From: Pseudomonas deceptionensis
Lineage (GTDB): Bacteria > Pseudomonadota > Gammaproteobacteria > Pseudomonadales > Pseudomonadaceae
Assembly: GCF_900106095.1 (NCBI RefSeq)
Contig: NZ_FNUD01000002.1
Coordinates: 1,695,501-1,759,500 of the forward strand
Length of the DNA: 64,000 nt
Direction: 5' to 3'
Shown: positions 15,936 to 24,441 of the stretch, one piece after another
Layout: the number at the start of each line of letters is the position of its first letter
How positions within the stretch are numbered: position 1 is the stretch's first letter
Notes under the pieces: generated by a model
Told to the model about the DNA's origin: nothing
The model's input: only the letters and a program-made list of their open reading frames with translations
Database searches by the model: none
Made by a program: the position numbers and the translations under genes

Positions 15936-17426
15936 ATGAGCACAGATAACAGCCTCTCCACGCCCAGTACCGCCGCTTGCGAAATCGCTCGCTTGAGCCG
16001 CGATGCGCGTTTTGACGGGGTGTTTTTTACTGCTGTACTAAGCACGCGGATTTACTGCCGTCCGGTGTGCCCGGCACGGGCGCCCAAAGCCGAAAATGTG
16101 GTGTATTACCCCAGTGCCGCCGCCGCTCAGGCTCAGGGCTTTCGCCCCTGTTTGCGCTGCAGGCCGGAGCTGGCGCCGGGCAATCAGCTCTGGTTGCAAG
16201 GCGAGCATCTGGTGTCGCGGGCGCTCAAGCTGATCAATGAGGGCTATTTGGCAGATCACTCGCTGGAGAGCCTGGCCGAGCGCATGAGTGTCAGTGCCCG
16301 GCAAGTGCGTCGTTTGTTCGTGCAGTACCTGGGGGCGCCACCGATGGCGGTTCATGCCACCCAGCGCCTGCTGTTTGCCAAGCAACTGCTGACCGAAACC
16401 GACCTGTCGATCACCGAGGTGGCCATGGCTTCGGGTTTTGGCAGCCTGCGCCGTTTCAATGCGGCGTTTGCCGAGGCCAACCATGCCGAGCCCCGGGCGT
16501 TCAGGCGCAGCCCAAAGGCGCGGGCGGATAAGGCGCTGGTGTTGCGTTTGGGCTATCGCCCGCCGTATGACTTCAGTGCGTTGCTGGGCTTTCTGCAAAC
16601 CCGTGCCTTGCCCGGTATTGAGCAGGTTGACGGGCTCAGTTATCAGCGGGTTTTCGGGCAGCCTGATGCGCCCGGCTGGCTGCGGGTCAGTGCATGGCCG
16701 GGTGAGCATCATGCGTTACAGCTGGAGCTGCGCAACGTCCCCCCCGGTCAGATGCTGGGAGTGGTCACGCGGGTCCGACGGATGTTTGATCTGGACGCCG
16801 ACCCGCTCGCCATCGCCCGCACCTTGGGTGGCAGCCCGCTGCTGGCGCCTGTGATCGAGCGCTATCCAGGCCTGCGTTTGCCCGGGGGCTGGGATGGTTT
16901 TGAAGTGGCCGTGCGGGCCGTCCTGGGTCAGCAAGTCAGCGTGGCGGCGGCGCGCACGTTGGCCAGCCGTATCGTGCAACGCTATGGGGTTGCGATTGAG
17001 CCCGGTGCAGGTTCGAATCTGGACCGCCTGTTCCCCGGCCCCGAGCAACTGGCAGTGGCCGACCTTGGGCAGATGGGCATTACCCAGGCACGGATCAACA
17101 CGATTCAAGGGATTGCCCGCGCGCTGATCGAGGGTCGGGTCGATTTTGCGGTGGAGCAACCGTTAGAGCGCTTTATCAGCCGCTGGGTGCAACTGCCCGG
17201 CATTGGCGACTGGACCGCCCATTACATTGCCATGCGTGTGCTCAAACACCCTGATGCGTTCCCGGCAGCCGACTTGATTCTGCGGCGTGAAGCCAACCCC
17301 CGGGGTGAGCCGTTAAGCACCAGGGCGCTGCAAACGCTGGCCGAAAACTGGCGCCCGTGGCGGGCCTATTCAGTGATGTATTTATGGCGCGCAGCCACCG
17401 ATTCAGCTGCTGCACGGAAGGTATGA
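15936..17426 (+). CDS. alkA: Ada/AlkA-type DNA-3-methyladenine glycosylase 2
   Basis: 496 residues in three parts. Residues ~20-80 are the Ada-like zinc/Cys domain (YCRPVCPARAP, CLRCRP); residues ~90-195 an AraC-type HTH pair (LESLAERMSVSARQVRRLF); residues ~220-490 the AlkA glycosylase, with a helix-hairpin-helix LPGIGDWTAHYIAM and the catalytic Asp in FPAADL. The enzyme removes alkylated bases; the N-terminal part senses methyl damage and may regulate. ATG 15936 is preferred, as the upstream 18 residues are probably leader; ATG 15882 is an alternative. The stop overlaps the first ATG of the downstream ogt, so both repair genes form an operon. Confidence 0.85.
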   Translation: MSTDNSLSTPSTAACEIARLSRDARFDGVFFTAVLSTRIYCRPVCPARAPKAENVVYYPSAAAAQAQGFRPCLRCRPELAPGNQLWLQGEHLVSRALKLINEGYLADHSLESLAERMSVSARQVRRLFVQYLGAPPMAVHATQRLLFAKQLLTETDLSITEVAMASGFGSLRRFNAAFAEANHAEPRAFRRSPKARADKALVLRLGYRPPYDFSALLGFLQTRALPGIEQVDGLSYQRVFGQPDAPGWLRVSAWPGEHHALQLELRNVPPGQMLGVVTRVRRMFDLDADPLAIARTLGGSPLLAPVIERYPGLRLPGGWDGFEVAVRAVLGQQVSVAAARTLASRIVQRYGVAIEPGAGSNLDRLFPGPEQLAVADLGQMGITQARINTIQGIARALIEGRVDFAVEQPLERFISRWVQLPGIGDWTAHYIAMRVLKHPDAFPAADLILRREANPRGEPLSTRALQTLAENWRPWRAYSVMYLWRAATDSAAARKV

Positions 17427-17428
17427 AC

Positions 17429-17926
17429 ATGACGCAGATCTACTACGAACAAATGCCATCACCGATAGGCCCGCTGTTTTTGGTTGCCGATGATGAAGGG
17501 TTGCGCGAGGTGCGTTTTGAGCTGGACCGCCGACCCCATTCGCCGCAGGAAGGCTGGGTGCATTCGCCGCAAAAACTCGCCGAAGTTCGTCGCCAGTTGG
17601 AGGAGTACTTTTCGGGCGATCGTCTGACGTTTGATTTGCCGCTCAAGCCGTTGGGCACTGAGTTTCAACAGTCTGTCTGGCACGCGCTAACGACCATCCC
17701 CTACGCGGTGACCACCAGCTACGGCCGGATTTCGCAGCAAATCCAACGGCCCAAGGCGTCGCGGGCGGTGGGGGCGGCGAATGGGCGCAACCCGATTCCG
17801 ATCATCATCCCGTGCCACCGTGTAATCGGCAGCAACGGCACGTTGACGGGGTTTGCAGGCGGGTTGGCCGTCAAGCAATGGCTGCTTGAGCATGAAATGA
17901 AATGCCAGGGCTTTGCGCTGTCTTGA
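17429..17926 (+). CDS. ogt: Methylated-DNA--protein-cysteine methyltransferase
   Basis: 165 residues; start at 17429 because GGAAGG lies seven bases upstream (a slightly earlier ATG at 17423 overlaps the glycosylase stop). The active-site box PCHRV occurs near residue 128 with the Cys accepting the methyl group, after the DNA-binding helix (YGRISQQIQRPKASRAVGAANG, about residues 92-112). It repairs O6-methylguanine by suicide transfer. Operon with the Ada-AlkA-like gene. Confidence 0.95.
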   Translation: MTQIYYEQMPSPIGPLFLVADDEGLREVRFELDRRPHSPQEGWVHSPQKLAEVRRQLEEYFSGDRLTFDLPLKPLGTEFQQSVWHALTTIPYAVTTSYGRISQQIQRPKASRAVGAANGRNPIPIIIPCHRVIGSNGTLTGFAGGLAVKQWLLEHEMKCQGFALS

Positions 17927-17934
17927 TCGCGAGG

Positions 17935-17959
17935 TTGTGGGAGCAGGCCGCTCCCACAA
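17935..17959. terminator. Bidirectional hairpin between ogt and nadC (REP-like)
   Basis: ttgtgggagc / gctcccacaa arms (10 bp) with a 5-nt loop aggcc. It lies between two convergent genes. The tgggagc core is the P. fluorescens REP motif seen again at 46549 and 57213. Confidence 0.6.
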
Positions 17960-17971
17960 GGTGACGTGCGG

Positions 17972-18820
17972 TTAGAGGCTCAACCGCATCGACAGGTCCA
18001 CCGCCTTCACATCTTTGGTCATGGCACCAATGGAGATGTAGTCCACGCCGGTTTCGGCGATTGGGCGCAAGGTCGTCTCGTTGATCCCGCCGCTGGCTTC
18101 CAGTTTGGCCTTGCCCGCGTTCAGGCGCACCGCTTCGCGCATATCGTCCATGCTCAACTCGTCGAGCATGATGATGTCGGCGCCTGCTGCCAGGGCCTCT
18201 TTGAGTTCGGCCAGGCTTTCGACTTCGATCTCTACCGGCTTGCCCGGGGCGATGTTATGCGCGGCAGTGATGGCCTGGGCGATGCCGCCGCAGGCTGCGA
18301 TGTGGTTTTCCTTGATCAGGAATGCGTCGTACAGACCGATCCGGTGATTGTGGCAACCACCACAGGTCACGGCGTATTTCTGTGCCAGGCGCAAGCCCGG
18401 CAGGGTTTTGCGGGTGTCCAGCAACTTGACCTGAGTATCGGCCACTTGATCGGCCAGAAACTGAGCGTGGGTAGCAACGCCTGACAGCATTTGCAGGAAG
18501 TTGAGCGCGCTTCGTTCGCCACTGAGCAGCGAGCGCGCCGGGCCTTCAAGGTGGAACAACACCTGGTTGGGGCTCACGCGCTCGCCATCGGCGACCTGCC
18601 AGTGGACGGCGACCCGCGGATCAAGCTGGCGAAACACTGTATCGACCCACGCGGTGCCACTGATGACGGCGGCTTCACGGGTAATAATCGTGGCTTTGGC
18701 CAGACGTTCGGCCGGGATCAGCCGTGCGGTGATATCGCCGCTGCCAATGTCTTCAGCTAACGCACGGCGTACGTTGGCTTCGATTTCGGCAGTGAGGTCG
18801 GCCAGGCGTAAATTCGGCAT
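17972..18820 (-). CDS. nadC: Nicotinate-nucleotide diphosphorylase (carboxylating)
   Basis: 282 residues from [14 protein letters not shown] precedes this ATG by six bases, and the longer frame to 18958 is excluded. Converts quinolinate and PRPP to nicotinate mononucleotide in NAD biosynthesis. Motifs: DIGSGDIT at the start, [23 protein letters not shown] (phosphate binding), KENHIAACG and the C-terminal [11 protein letters not shown] and SIGAMT. Divergently placed relative to the DUF1631 gene, with a 350-bp spacer. Confidence 0.97.
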   Translation of the reverse strand: MPNLRLADLTAEIEANVRRALAEDIGSGDITARLIPAERLAKATIITREAAVISGTAWVDTVFRQLDPRVAVHWQVADGERVSPNQVLFHLEGPARSLLSGERSALNFLQMLSGVATHAQFLADQVADTQVKLLDTRKTLPGLRLAQKYAVTCGGCHNHRIGLYDAFLIKENHIAACGGIAQAITAAHNIAPGKPVEIEVESLAELKEALAAGADIIMLDELSMDDMREAVRLNAGKAKLEASGGINETTLRPIAETGVDYISIGAMTKDVKAVDLSMRLSL

Positions 18821-19170
18821 AACGAGCTCCACAAACAAAGTGTGTCGATTATAGGGCCATGCCACAGGGGAACCCAAGGTGCGCCACCGTGCCCCGGGCA
18901 AATGCCTGCAATGTGCTTCTTTCGGCACTTTGAGCATTTTCTGCCGCCCCGCAATCATTCAAATGAAGAGTCCGCTGGTACAAGCGCCATCTTTTACAAG
19001 ATAATCCGCCTTGCAATTGGCGCCATAGCTTTGACGTGCGGCCGTTGCCCTTAATTTCGATATGCCGGCGGGTGCGCAATGCACACGCCGGTTCTGCATG
19101 TGAGCGTTAAAAGTGGCCAGTGCCACCGGCGGTTCACCTGCGGGCGAAGAAACCATTCAGGGAGGCCAGG
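18821..19170. other. 350-bp spacer between divergent nadC and the DUF1631 gene
   Basis: No supported coding frame. It must carry the divergent promoters. I see no clear operator. Confidence 0.6.
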
Positions 19171-20667
19171 ATGCAAAATGACGGGAAAGTGGGACCTGCC
19201 TACAGGGCCACTGCGGAGTTGGCGATGCACTCGCCGCTTGCCCGCCTGCCTGTGATCCTGTTGCAGGTGCATGACAAGGCTGCACAGCAGCTCAGATATG
19301 AGCTGCAGGTGCTGTTTGAAAATGCCGATGAAACCCTGTTTGAAATGGCAGACAAGGCGCAGAACGACACCGAACAGAGCCTGTTTTTTGAAGCCATGCG
19401 CGATGTGAGGCTCAAGCGCAAAAGTATTGAACGCGGCTTTCTTGAGCGGTTGTTCGATGCCTTTGTCCGGCTGGCCCAGCCCGATGCCAGTGAGCCTGCC
19501 TTGCAGGGTGTCGTCCCGGCGCAGGCGGTGTTTTCGCTGATGGCCAATGACCTTGAGCGCACTCAAGTGACCCATGCCATGGTGGAGCGGGTGCTGACCC
19601 GCAACCAGTTGTCCTTGTGCCAGCTGAGTGCGCGCCTCAATACCTTGAGCTGCCTGGCGCTGGATGAGCACAACAACCCGTTGGGCCCGGCGATGCTGTG
19701 TGAGTATTTTCTGCAGGCCGAGCGTGAGCAGGGCGTGGACATCAAGGTCAAGCTGATCATGCTGCGTTTGTTCGAGAAGTATCTGCTTAGCCAGACTGAA
19801 CAACTGTACGCCGATGCCAACCAGTTATTGATCGCCACGGGCGTGCTGCCTGATCTGTCGGACAAGGCTTCATGCTGCGCCGCAAAAGTGGATGCGCTTG
19901 CGCAGGTGTCACCCGGGGCCAGCGGGGATACGAACAACCTGGTAGGGCTGTTGTTCGAGTACATCCGCGATGACCGCAACCTCTCACTGCCGCTGAAAAA
20001 ACTGCTCGGATTGCTGCGCGGTCCTTTGCTCCAGATCGCGCAGCGCGATCAGAATTTTTTTAGCTGTGACAGCCATCCGGCCCGCCGCTTGCTGAACGTG
20101 ATTGCGGGTGCGGCCATCGGGTGGGGTGCCAGCGCCGAAGACTGCAAAGATCCGCTCTTCCGGAAAATCGAGCACGTGGTGCTGCAAATGGCCCGGTATG
20201 CGAGCAACAACCCGGCGTTGCTTGAATCCTTGCTGCATGATTTTTCGATGTTTACCCGCGGTGAGAGCAGCCGCATCGAGCTGCTTGAACAGCGCACCCG
20301 CGATACCGAGCAGGCCCGTCGCCGGTCCGCGTTCCTGCCCAGCACGGTACAGCCATGGCCATTGCCGGTTCTGGACGAGCAGGGTCATCTGGGGCTGCTG
20401 TTGGTCAGTCAGCTGCGAATCGGGACCTGGATCGAACTCCAGGAAGATCAAACGGCGCGGCTGCGCTGCAAGCTGATCACGATTCTGGAACCCGGTGGTA
20501 CGCATGTGTTCGTGAATCGGGCCGGGGCCAAGGTGCTGGAGAAAAGCCGCACCGATCTGATCGTCCAACTGCGCAGCGGCGCTATTTTACTGCTCGATGA
20601 CCGGCTGCTGTTCGACCGGGCCCTGGAGTCGGTGATAGACAGTCTGCGTCAGTCCGGCGCCGAGTAA
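19171..20667 (+). CDS. DUF1631 family protein (498 aa)
   Basis: Start at 19171 (MQNDGKVGPAYRATAE) because GGAGG precedes it; the frame to 19120 is just open. The N-terminal part is helical; the C-terminal ~100 residues (RIGTWIELQEDQTARLRCKL..) form a PilZ-like beta segment. This fits DUF1631 proteins of Pseudomonas, although many members are longer (roughly 700 residues). Function unknown. The Pseudomonas position, after nadC and before ampD, is conserved. Confidence 0.75.
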   Translation: MQNDGKVGPAYRATAELAMHSPLARLPVILLQVHDKAAQQLRYELQVLFENADETLFEMADKAQNDTEQSLFFEAMRDVRLKRKSIERGFLERLFDAFVRLAQPDASEPALQGVVPAQAVFSLMANDLERTQVTHAMVERVLTRNQLSLCQLSARLNTLSCLALDEHNNPLGPAMLCEYFLQAEREQGVDIKVKLIMLRLFEKYLLSQTEQLYADANQLLIATGVLPDLSDKASCCAAKVDALAQVSPGASGDTNNLVGLLFEYIRDDRNLSLPLKKLLGLLRGPLLQIAQRDQNFFSCDSHPARRLLNVIAGAAIGWGASAEDCKDPLFRKIEHVVLQMARYASNNPALLESLLHDFSMFTRGESSRIELLEQRTRDTEQARRRSAFLPSTVQPWPLPVLDEQGHLGLLLVSQLRIGTWIELQEDQTARLRCKLITILEPGGTHVFVNRAGAKVLEKSRTDLIVQLRSGAILLLDDRLLFDRALESVIDSLRQSGAE

Positions 20668-20750
20668 TCGCGTACAGCGCAGATTGCTCCCCATCGACGT
20701 CCTCATCGCGGCATACTGGGCCTTTCGTTTTGCCTGTTGAAGGAGCCTGT

Positions 20751-21314
20751 ATGCAGCTGGACCCCGCGAGCGGCTGGTGTCAAGGCGTGTGCCATTGCCC
20801 GTCGCCCAACTTCAATGCGCGCCCGAGCGGCGAAATCTCCCTGCTGGTTATCCACAACATCAGCTTGCCGCCGGGTCAGTTCGCCACCGGCAAGGTTCAG
20901 GCGTTCTTCCAGAACCGGCTGGACGTCACAGAACACCCTTACTTTGAAGGCATCAGCGAGCTCAGGGTCAGTGCGCACTTTTTGATCGAGCGTGATGGTA
21001 CGGTTATCCAGTTTGTTTCCTGCCTGGATCGCGCCTGGCACGCGGGTGTTTCGAGTTTCGAGGGGCGCGAGGCCTGCAATGATTTTTCGTTGGGGATCGA
21101 GCTTGAGGGCACCGATGAACTGCCCTTTACGGATGCGCAGTACCAGGCGCTCATTGCCTTGACCCGGCAATTGCAGGCGGCTTATCCCGGCATCACCGGG
21201 CACAGGATTTGTGGCCATAGCGACGTGGCACCGGGGCGCAAGACTGATCCGGGGCCGGCTTTTGACTGGATGCGCTTTCGCAGCGCGTTGCAGCACACAG
21301 GAGAAATACAATGA
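20751..21314 (+). CDS. ampD: 1,6-anhydro-N-acetylmuramyl-L-alanine amidase
   Basis: 187 residues, start at 20751 with AAGGAG upstream. Zinc ligands are visible: His35 (VIHN), the His of CGHSDVAPGRKTDPGP and the Asp of the same motif, with the Lys preceding it. Cleaves cytoplasmic anhydromuropeptides from cell-wall recycling; loss raises the ampC inducer in Pseudomonas. The start codon of ampE overlaps its stop (ATGA at 21311), so the two are coupled. Confidence 0.95.
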   Translation: MQLDPASGWCQGVCHCPSPNFNARPSGEISLLVIHNISLPPGQFATGKVQAFFQNRLDVTEHPYFEGISELRVSAHFLIERDGTVIQFVSCLDRAWHAGVSSFEGREACNDFSLGIELEGTDELPFTDAQYQALIALTRQLQAAYPGITGHRICGHSDVAPGRKTDPGPAFDWMRFRSALQHTGEIQ

Positions 21315-22147
21315 GTTTTGTGGTGTTACTGCTGGCGATTCTGGTCGAGAAGTTCTCGGCTTTGCGTCAGCGTCTGCAGCGTGATGGCGGCTGGCTGCGC
21401 GAGCTGAACAAACTTGAAACCGGCTCCGGGTTTGGTAACAAGCCGTGGTGGGTGCTGATTATCCTTATTGCACTGCCCGCAGCGGTACTGGGGTTGCTGC
21501 TGGTGGTGCTGCAGCCTGTGGCTTATGGCTTGCTGGCCCTGCCGGTGCACCTGCTGGTGGTAATTTACAGTCTTGGGCGCGGGGACTTGCTGGGAGGGCT
21601 CGGGCCATTTCGCGATGCCTGGCGGCGCGGTGATTTGCAGGCCGCTGCCCATGTTGCCGAGCGCGACCTGAGCGTCAGTGCCGACAGCGGCGAGCAGTTG
21701 CTGGAGAAAGTGCAGGGCCATTTGTTGTGGCAGGCTTATCAAAGCTTCTTTGCGGTGATTTTCTGGTATTTCCTGCTGGGCCCCGTGGCGGCCTTGAGCT
21801 ATCGCTTGCTGGCCCTGGCGGCAGAGCATGGCAAGAGCCCGGCCCTGGTTGAGCGTGCCGAGCAATTGCGTCATGCCTTTGACTGGTTGCCGGTTCGGTT
21901 GTTGGCGGCCAGTTTTGCACTGGTGGGCAATTTCGCGGCGGTCAGCCGGGTGATGCTCCATGAGTTGCTGAGCTGGGATATCAGCGCCGCACAACTGATC
22001 GACAAGGCCGGGTGTGCCGCCGCAGAAATCCCTGCGCCGCAAGTCGGGCCTGAAGGCGTGTCCAGCCTCGATACCCTCTGGGCCTTGCTCTTGCGGTCTG
22101 CGGTGCTGTGGTATGCGTGTTTTGCGGTGTGGGCGTTGTTGCTTTGA
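21311..22147 (+). CDS. ampE: AmpE inner-membrane signalling modulator
   Basis: 278 residues. Starts by an ATGA overlap with ampD. Predicted transmembrane segments around residues 42-80 (VLIILIALPAAVLGLLLVVL), 140-160 (YQSFFAVIFWYFLLGPVAAL) and the C-terminus (SAVLWYACFAVWALLL). Contains the AmpE family FGSLGRGD-like motif (SLGRGDLL, residues 86-93). Conserved partner of AmpD; its exact role in beta-lactamase signalling is unresolved. Confidence 0.9.
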   Translation: MSFVVLLLAILVEKFSALRQRLQRDGGWLRELNKLETGSGFGNKPWWVLIILIALPAAVLGLLLVVLQPVAYGLLALPVHLLVVIYSLGRGDLLGGLGPFRDAWRRGDLQAAAHVAERDLSVSADSGEQLLEKVQGHLLWQAYQSFFAVIFWYFLLGPVAALSYRLLALAAEHGKSPALVERAEQLRHAFDWLPVRLLAASFALVGNFAAVSRVMLHELLSWDISAAQLIDKAGCAAAEIPAPQVGPEGVSSLDTLWALLLRSAVLWYACFAVWALLL

Positions 22148-22161
22148 CACCCCACAAGACC

Positions 22162-22310
22162 TGTAGCCGCTGACGAGCCCTGCGAGGCTGCGTCCGGGCG
22201 CGAAGCAGTCGCAAACCCGGTAACCGGGGTATGCCTGTAAGACCGGAGGGCATGGTTTTACGACTGCTGCGCCGCCGAACGCAGCCTCGCACTACTCGTC
22301 AGTGGCTACA
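22162..22310. repeat. Large palindromic intergenic repeat (BIME-like)
   Basis: Begins tgtagccgctgacgag and ends ctcgtcagtggctaca, with inner inverted copies (gaggctgcgt/acgcagcctc) and a second hairpin near 22235. Same family as 32854-32955 and 49931-50016. The tatD stop codon (22306-22308) falls inside the right arm. Confidence 0.75.
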
Positions 22311-23103
22311 GGGGTTGAGTCGGGTTCTTCCAGCCAAACAACTCACAGGCATTGGCCGTAGTGGCCTCGGCCAATTGCTCCGGGCTGATGCCCATCACTT
22401 GTGCCAGGGCCTGGCAAATTTCGGGCAGGTGCTGCGGGCTGTTGCGCTGGTTGGGGTACATGGCCGGTGCCATGTCGGGGGAATCGGTTTCCAGCACGAT
22501 GGCGTCCAGGGGCAAATCGACGATCACTTTGCGCAGGCGCAAGGCCTGCGGCCAGGTGGCAGCACCACCGAGCCCCAGTTTGAACCCCAGTTTTATATAC
22601 TCGCGCGCTTCTTCGCGGCTGCCGGCAAACGCATGCACAATCCCGCCCCGCTTTAGCTTGAAGCGCTTTAGCGTCGCAATCACCTGCGCATGGCTGCGCC
22701 GAACATGGAGCAGGGCGGGCAGCTGAAAGTCGGTGGCCAATTGCAACTGGGCTTCAAACAGCTGTTGCTGGCCGTCGCGGTCGAGTTCGGGAAGAAAGTA
22801 ATCGAGGCCGATTTCACCCACGGCACACAGCTGCGGATGACCCGCCAGACGACCCAGCCATTGCTCAAGCTCTGCCAGATGCGCCGGGCGATGTTCGTTG
22901 AGGTACACCGGGTGCAAGCCAAACGCTGCATACAGCTGGCTATCGGTTTGGACCAGGTCCCACAGCCGCTGCCAGTTGCGCTGATAGACCCCCAGAACCA
23001 CCATCTGCCCAACCTCCAGCGCTCGACTGCGCGCCAGTAACTGCGGGCGATCCGCGTCAAAGTCCGGGAAGTCGAGGTGGGTATGGGTATCGATCAGTCC
23101 CAT
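22306..23103 (-). CDS. TatD-family metal-dependent hydrolase
   Basis: 265 residues. The HxH motif (DTHTHLDF, residues 5-12), GEIGLDY (Glu ligand), HVRRSH and ETDSP motif near residue 205 place it in the TatD nuclease family. Deoxyribonuclease and 3'-5' exonuclease activities have been shown for family members. It ends in the palindromic repeat; the next gene on this strand (cra) is upstream by 2 bp, so transcription from cra into tatD is likely. Confidence 0.9.
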   Translation of the reverse strand: MGLIDTHTHLDFPDFDADRPQLLARSRALEVGQMVVLGVYQRNWQRLWDLVQTDSQLYAAFGLHPVYLNEHRPAHLAELEQWLGRLAGHPQLCAVGEIGLDYFLPELDRDGQQQLFEAQLQLATDFQLPALLHVRRSHAQVIATLKRFKLKRGGIVHAFAGSREEAREYIKLGFKLGLGGAATWPQALRLRKVIVDLPLDAIVLETDSPDMAPAMYPNQRNSPQHLPEICQALAQVMGISPEQLAEATTANACELFGWKNPTQPL

Positions 23104-23105
23104 GC

Positions 23106-24101
23106 TCAGGCCTGATGAATGCGCTGTTTGAAGGTTCGGGCAATCGCATGAATGCCGGGTACGTAGCTCTGCTCTTCAATCGCGGCCAAGGCCAGGTTCA
23201 GGGCTTTCTCGGCAATCAGCTTGTGCTGCTGCCCCATTGCATTGACGGGCAATGGCAGGAAGTCCAGCAACTGGGTGTCGCCAAAAGTGGCCAGGCGCAG
23301 TGGCGGGCGCTGGGTCGGGTGCTCCAGCAGCGCATCGAACATCCCTTGCAGCAGCACGTATGACGTGGTGATCAGCGCCTCGGGGAAGTGCCCCTGACGT
23401 GCCAGCAATGTGTCGATGATCCGGCGGCCGCATTCGCGGCTGAAGGCTGCGCCGTGTTCAATCAGCACTTCGCCTTTGAACCCTTCGACAGCTTGTCTGA
23501 ACCCTGCTTCACGGGCCTGGCTGACGCTCAACTCGGGGCGTGCACCGATCAATACAATCTGGCGCGGTACCGGCTGCAACAGGCTGCGGGTCAATTGCAG
23601 GCTGGCCTCGCAGTCATCGCTGATGACCGAACAAAAGCGGTCGGGCTCCATGGTCCGGTCAATGGCAATGATCGGCATACCCAGGTCTTGCAGTATGCGG
23701 TAGCTGTCATCTTCTTCAGGCAAGCAACTGGCCACGAACAGTGCGTCGCAACGACGGGCGCGGAACAACTTGAGCAACTGGCGCTCACTGTCCGGGGCGT
23801 CGTCGGAGCTGGCGATCAGCAATTGATAACCGCGAGCGCGGGCGCCTTGTTCTAGCTGTTTGGCCAGGCGCGCATAACTCGGGTTTTCGAGGTCCGGGAG
23901 GATAAACCCCAGCGTGCGTGTGTGCCGGCTGCGCAGCCCGGCGGCCTGCGGGTTAGGAGTAAAGCCATGCTCTTCGACCACAGCGCGCACGCGCTCGACC
24001 GTGCTGCTGCTGATGCGCTGCTGTTCGGCTTTTCCATTGATGACATAGCTGGCAGTCGTTACGGAAACACCTGCCAATTGAGCGATATCACTGAGTTTCA
24101 C
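23106..24101 (-). CDS. cra: Catabolite repressor/activator (fructose repressor) Cra
   Basis: 331 residues, LacI family. HTH at the N-terminus (MKLSDIAQLAGVSVTTASYV, residues 1-20) and a periplasmic-binding-like effector domain. In Pseudomonas this protein binds fructose-1-phosphate and represses fruBKA. The gene is divergent from fruB, with the operator at 24292. tatD follows 2 bp after the stop. Confidence 0.95.
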   Translation of the reverse strand: MKLSDIAQLAGVSVTTASYVINGKAEQQRISSSTVERVRAVVEEHGFTPNPQAAGLRSRHTRTLGFILPDLENPSYARLAKQLEQGARARGYQLLIASSDDAPDSERQLLKLFRARRCDALFVASCLPEEDDSYRILQDLGMPIIAIDRTMEPDRFCSVISDDCEASLQLTRSLLQPVPRQIVLIGARPELSVSQAREAGFRQAVEGFKGEVLIEHGAAFSRECGRRIIDTLLARQGHFPEALITTSYVLLQGMFDALLEHPTQRPPLRLATFGDTQLLDFLPLPVNAMGQQHKLIAEKALNLALAAIEEQSYVPGIHAIARTFKQRIHQA

Positions 24102-24441
24102 GCCGAAAATTCCTTATTTTTTGTAGTACGTGTCGACATTCTGGCCAATCCTAACCGATAAAGGCAGCCGACCATCGTCTGCCATACGGGAACTGTACTT
24201 TTTCGCGGTATCAGCCCACTGGCGCCGGTCAATGCGAAAGGTTGGGCTTCAAGCGCGAGCAATTATGCAGTAACGTGCCGGGTATTCTTGATTAAACGTT
24301 TCAGCAGGCGTGTTTAAAGGTGCTTGCCCCGGTAGCGATGTGCTTGCCACACATCATCTGACACAGTCCGGGATGAGCGTCCTAAGCTGACCTCATTCAA
24401 AACAATACCTGGTGCCATGAAGTACCAGAAAAGGAGAACGC
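24102..24441. other. 340-bp cra-fruB intergenic region
   Basis: Holds divergent promoters and the Cra operator. Apart from that operator I see no coding or repeat feature. Confidence 0.6.
24292..24303. promoter_or_regulatory. Cra operator in front of fruBKA
   Basis: ttaaacgtttca matches the operator known at PfruB of P. putida, and is near-palindromic around acgt. It lies 139 bp upstream of fruB, where repression by Cra would act; fructose-1-phosphate, the product of the PTS, releases it. Confidence 0.75.
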
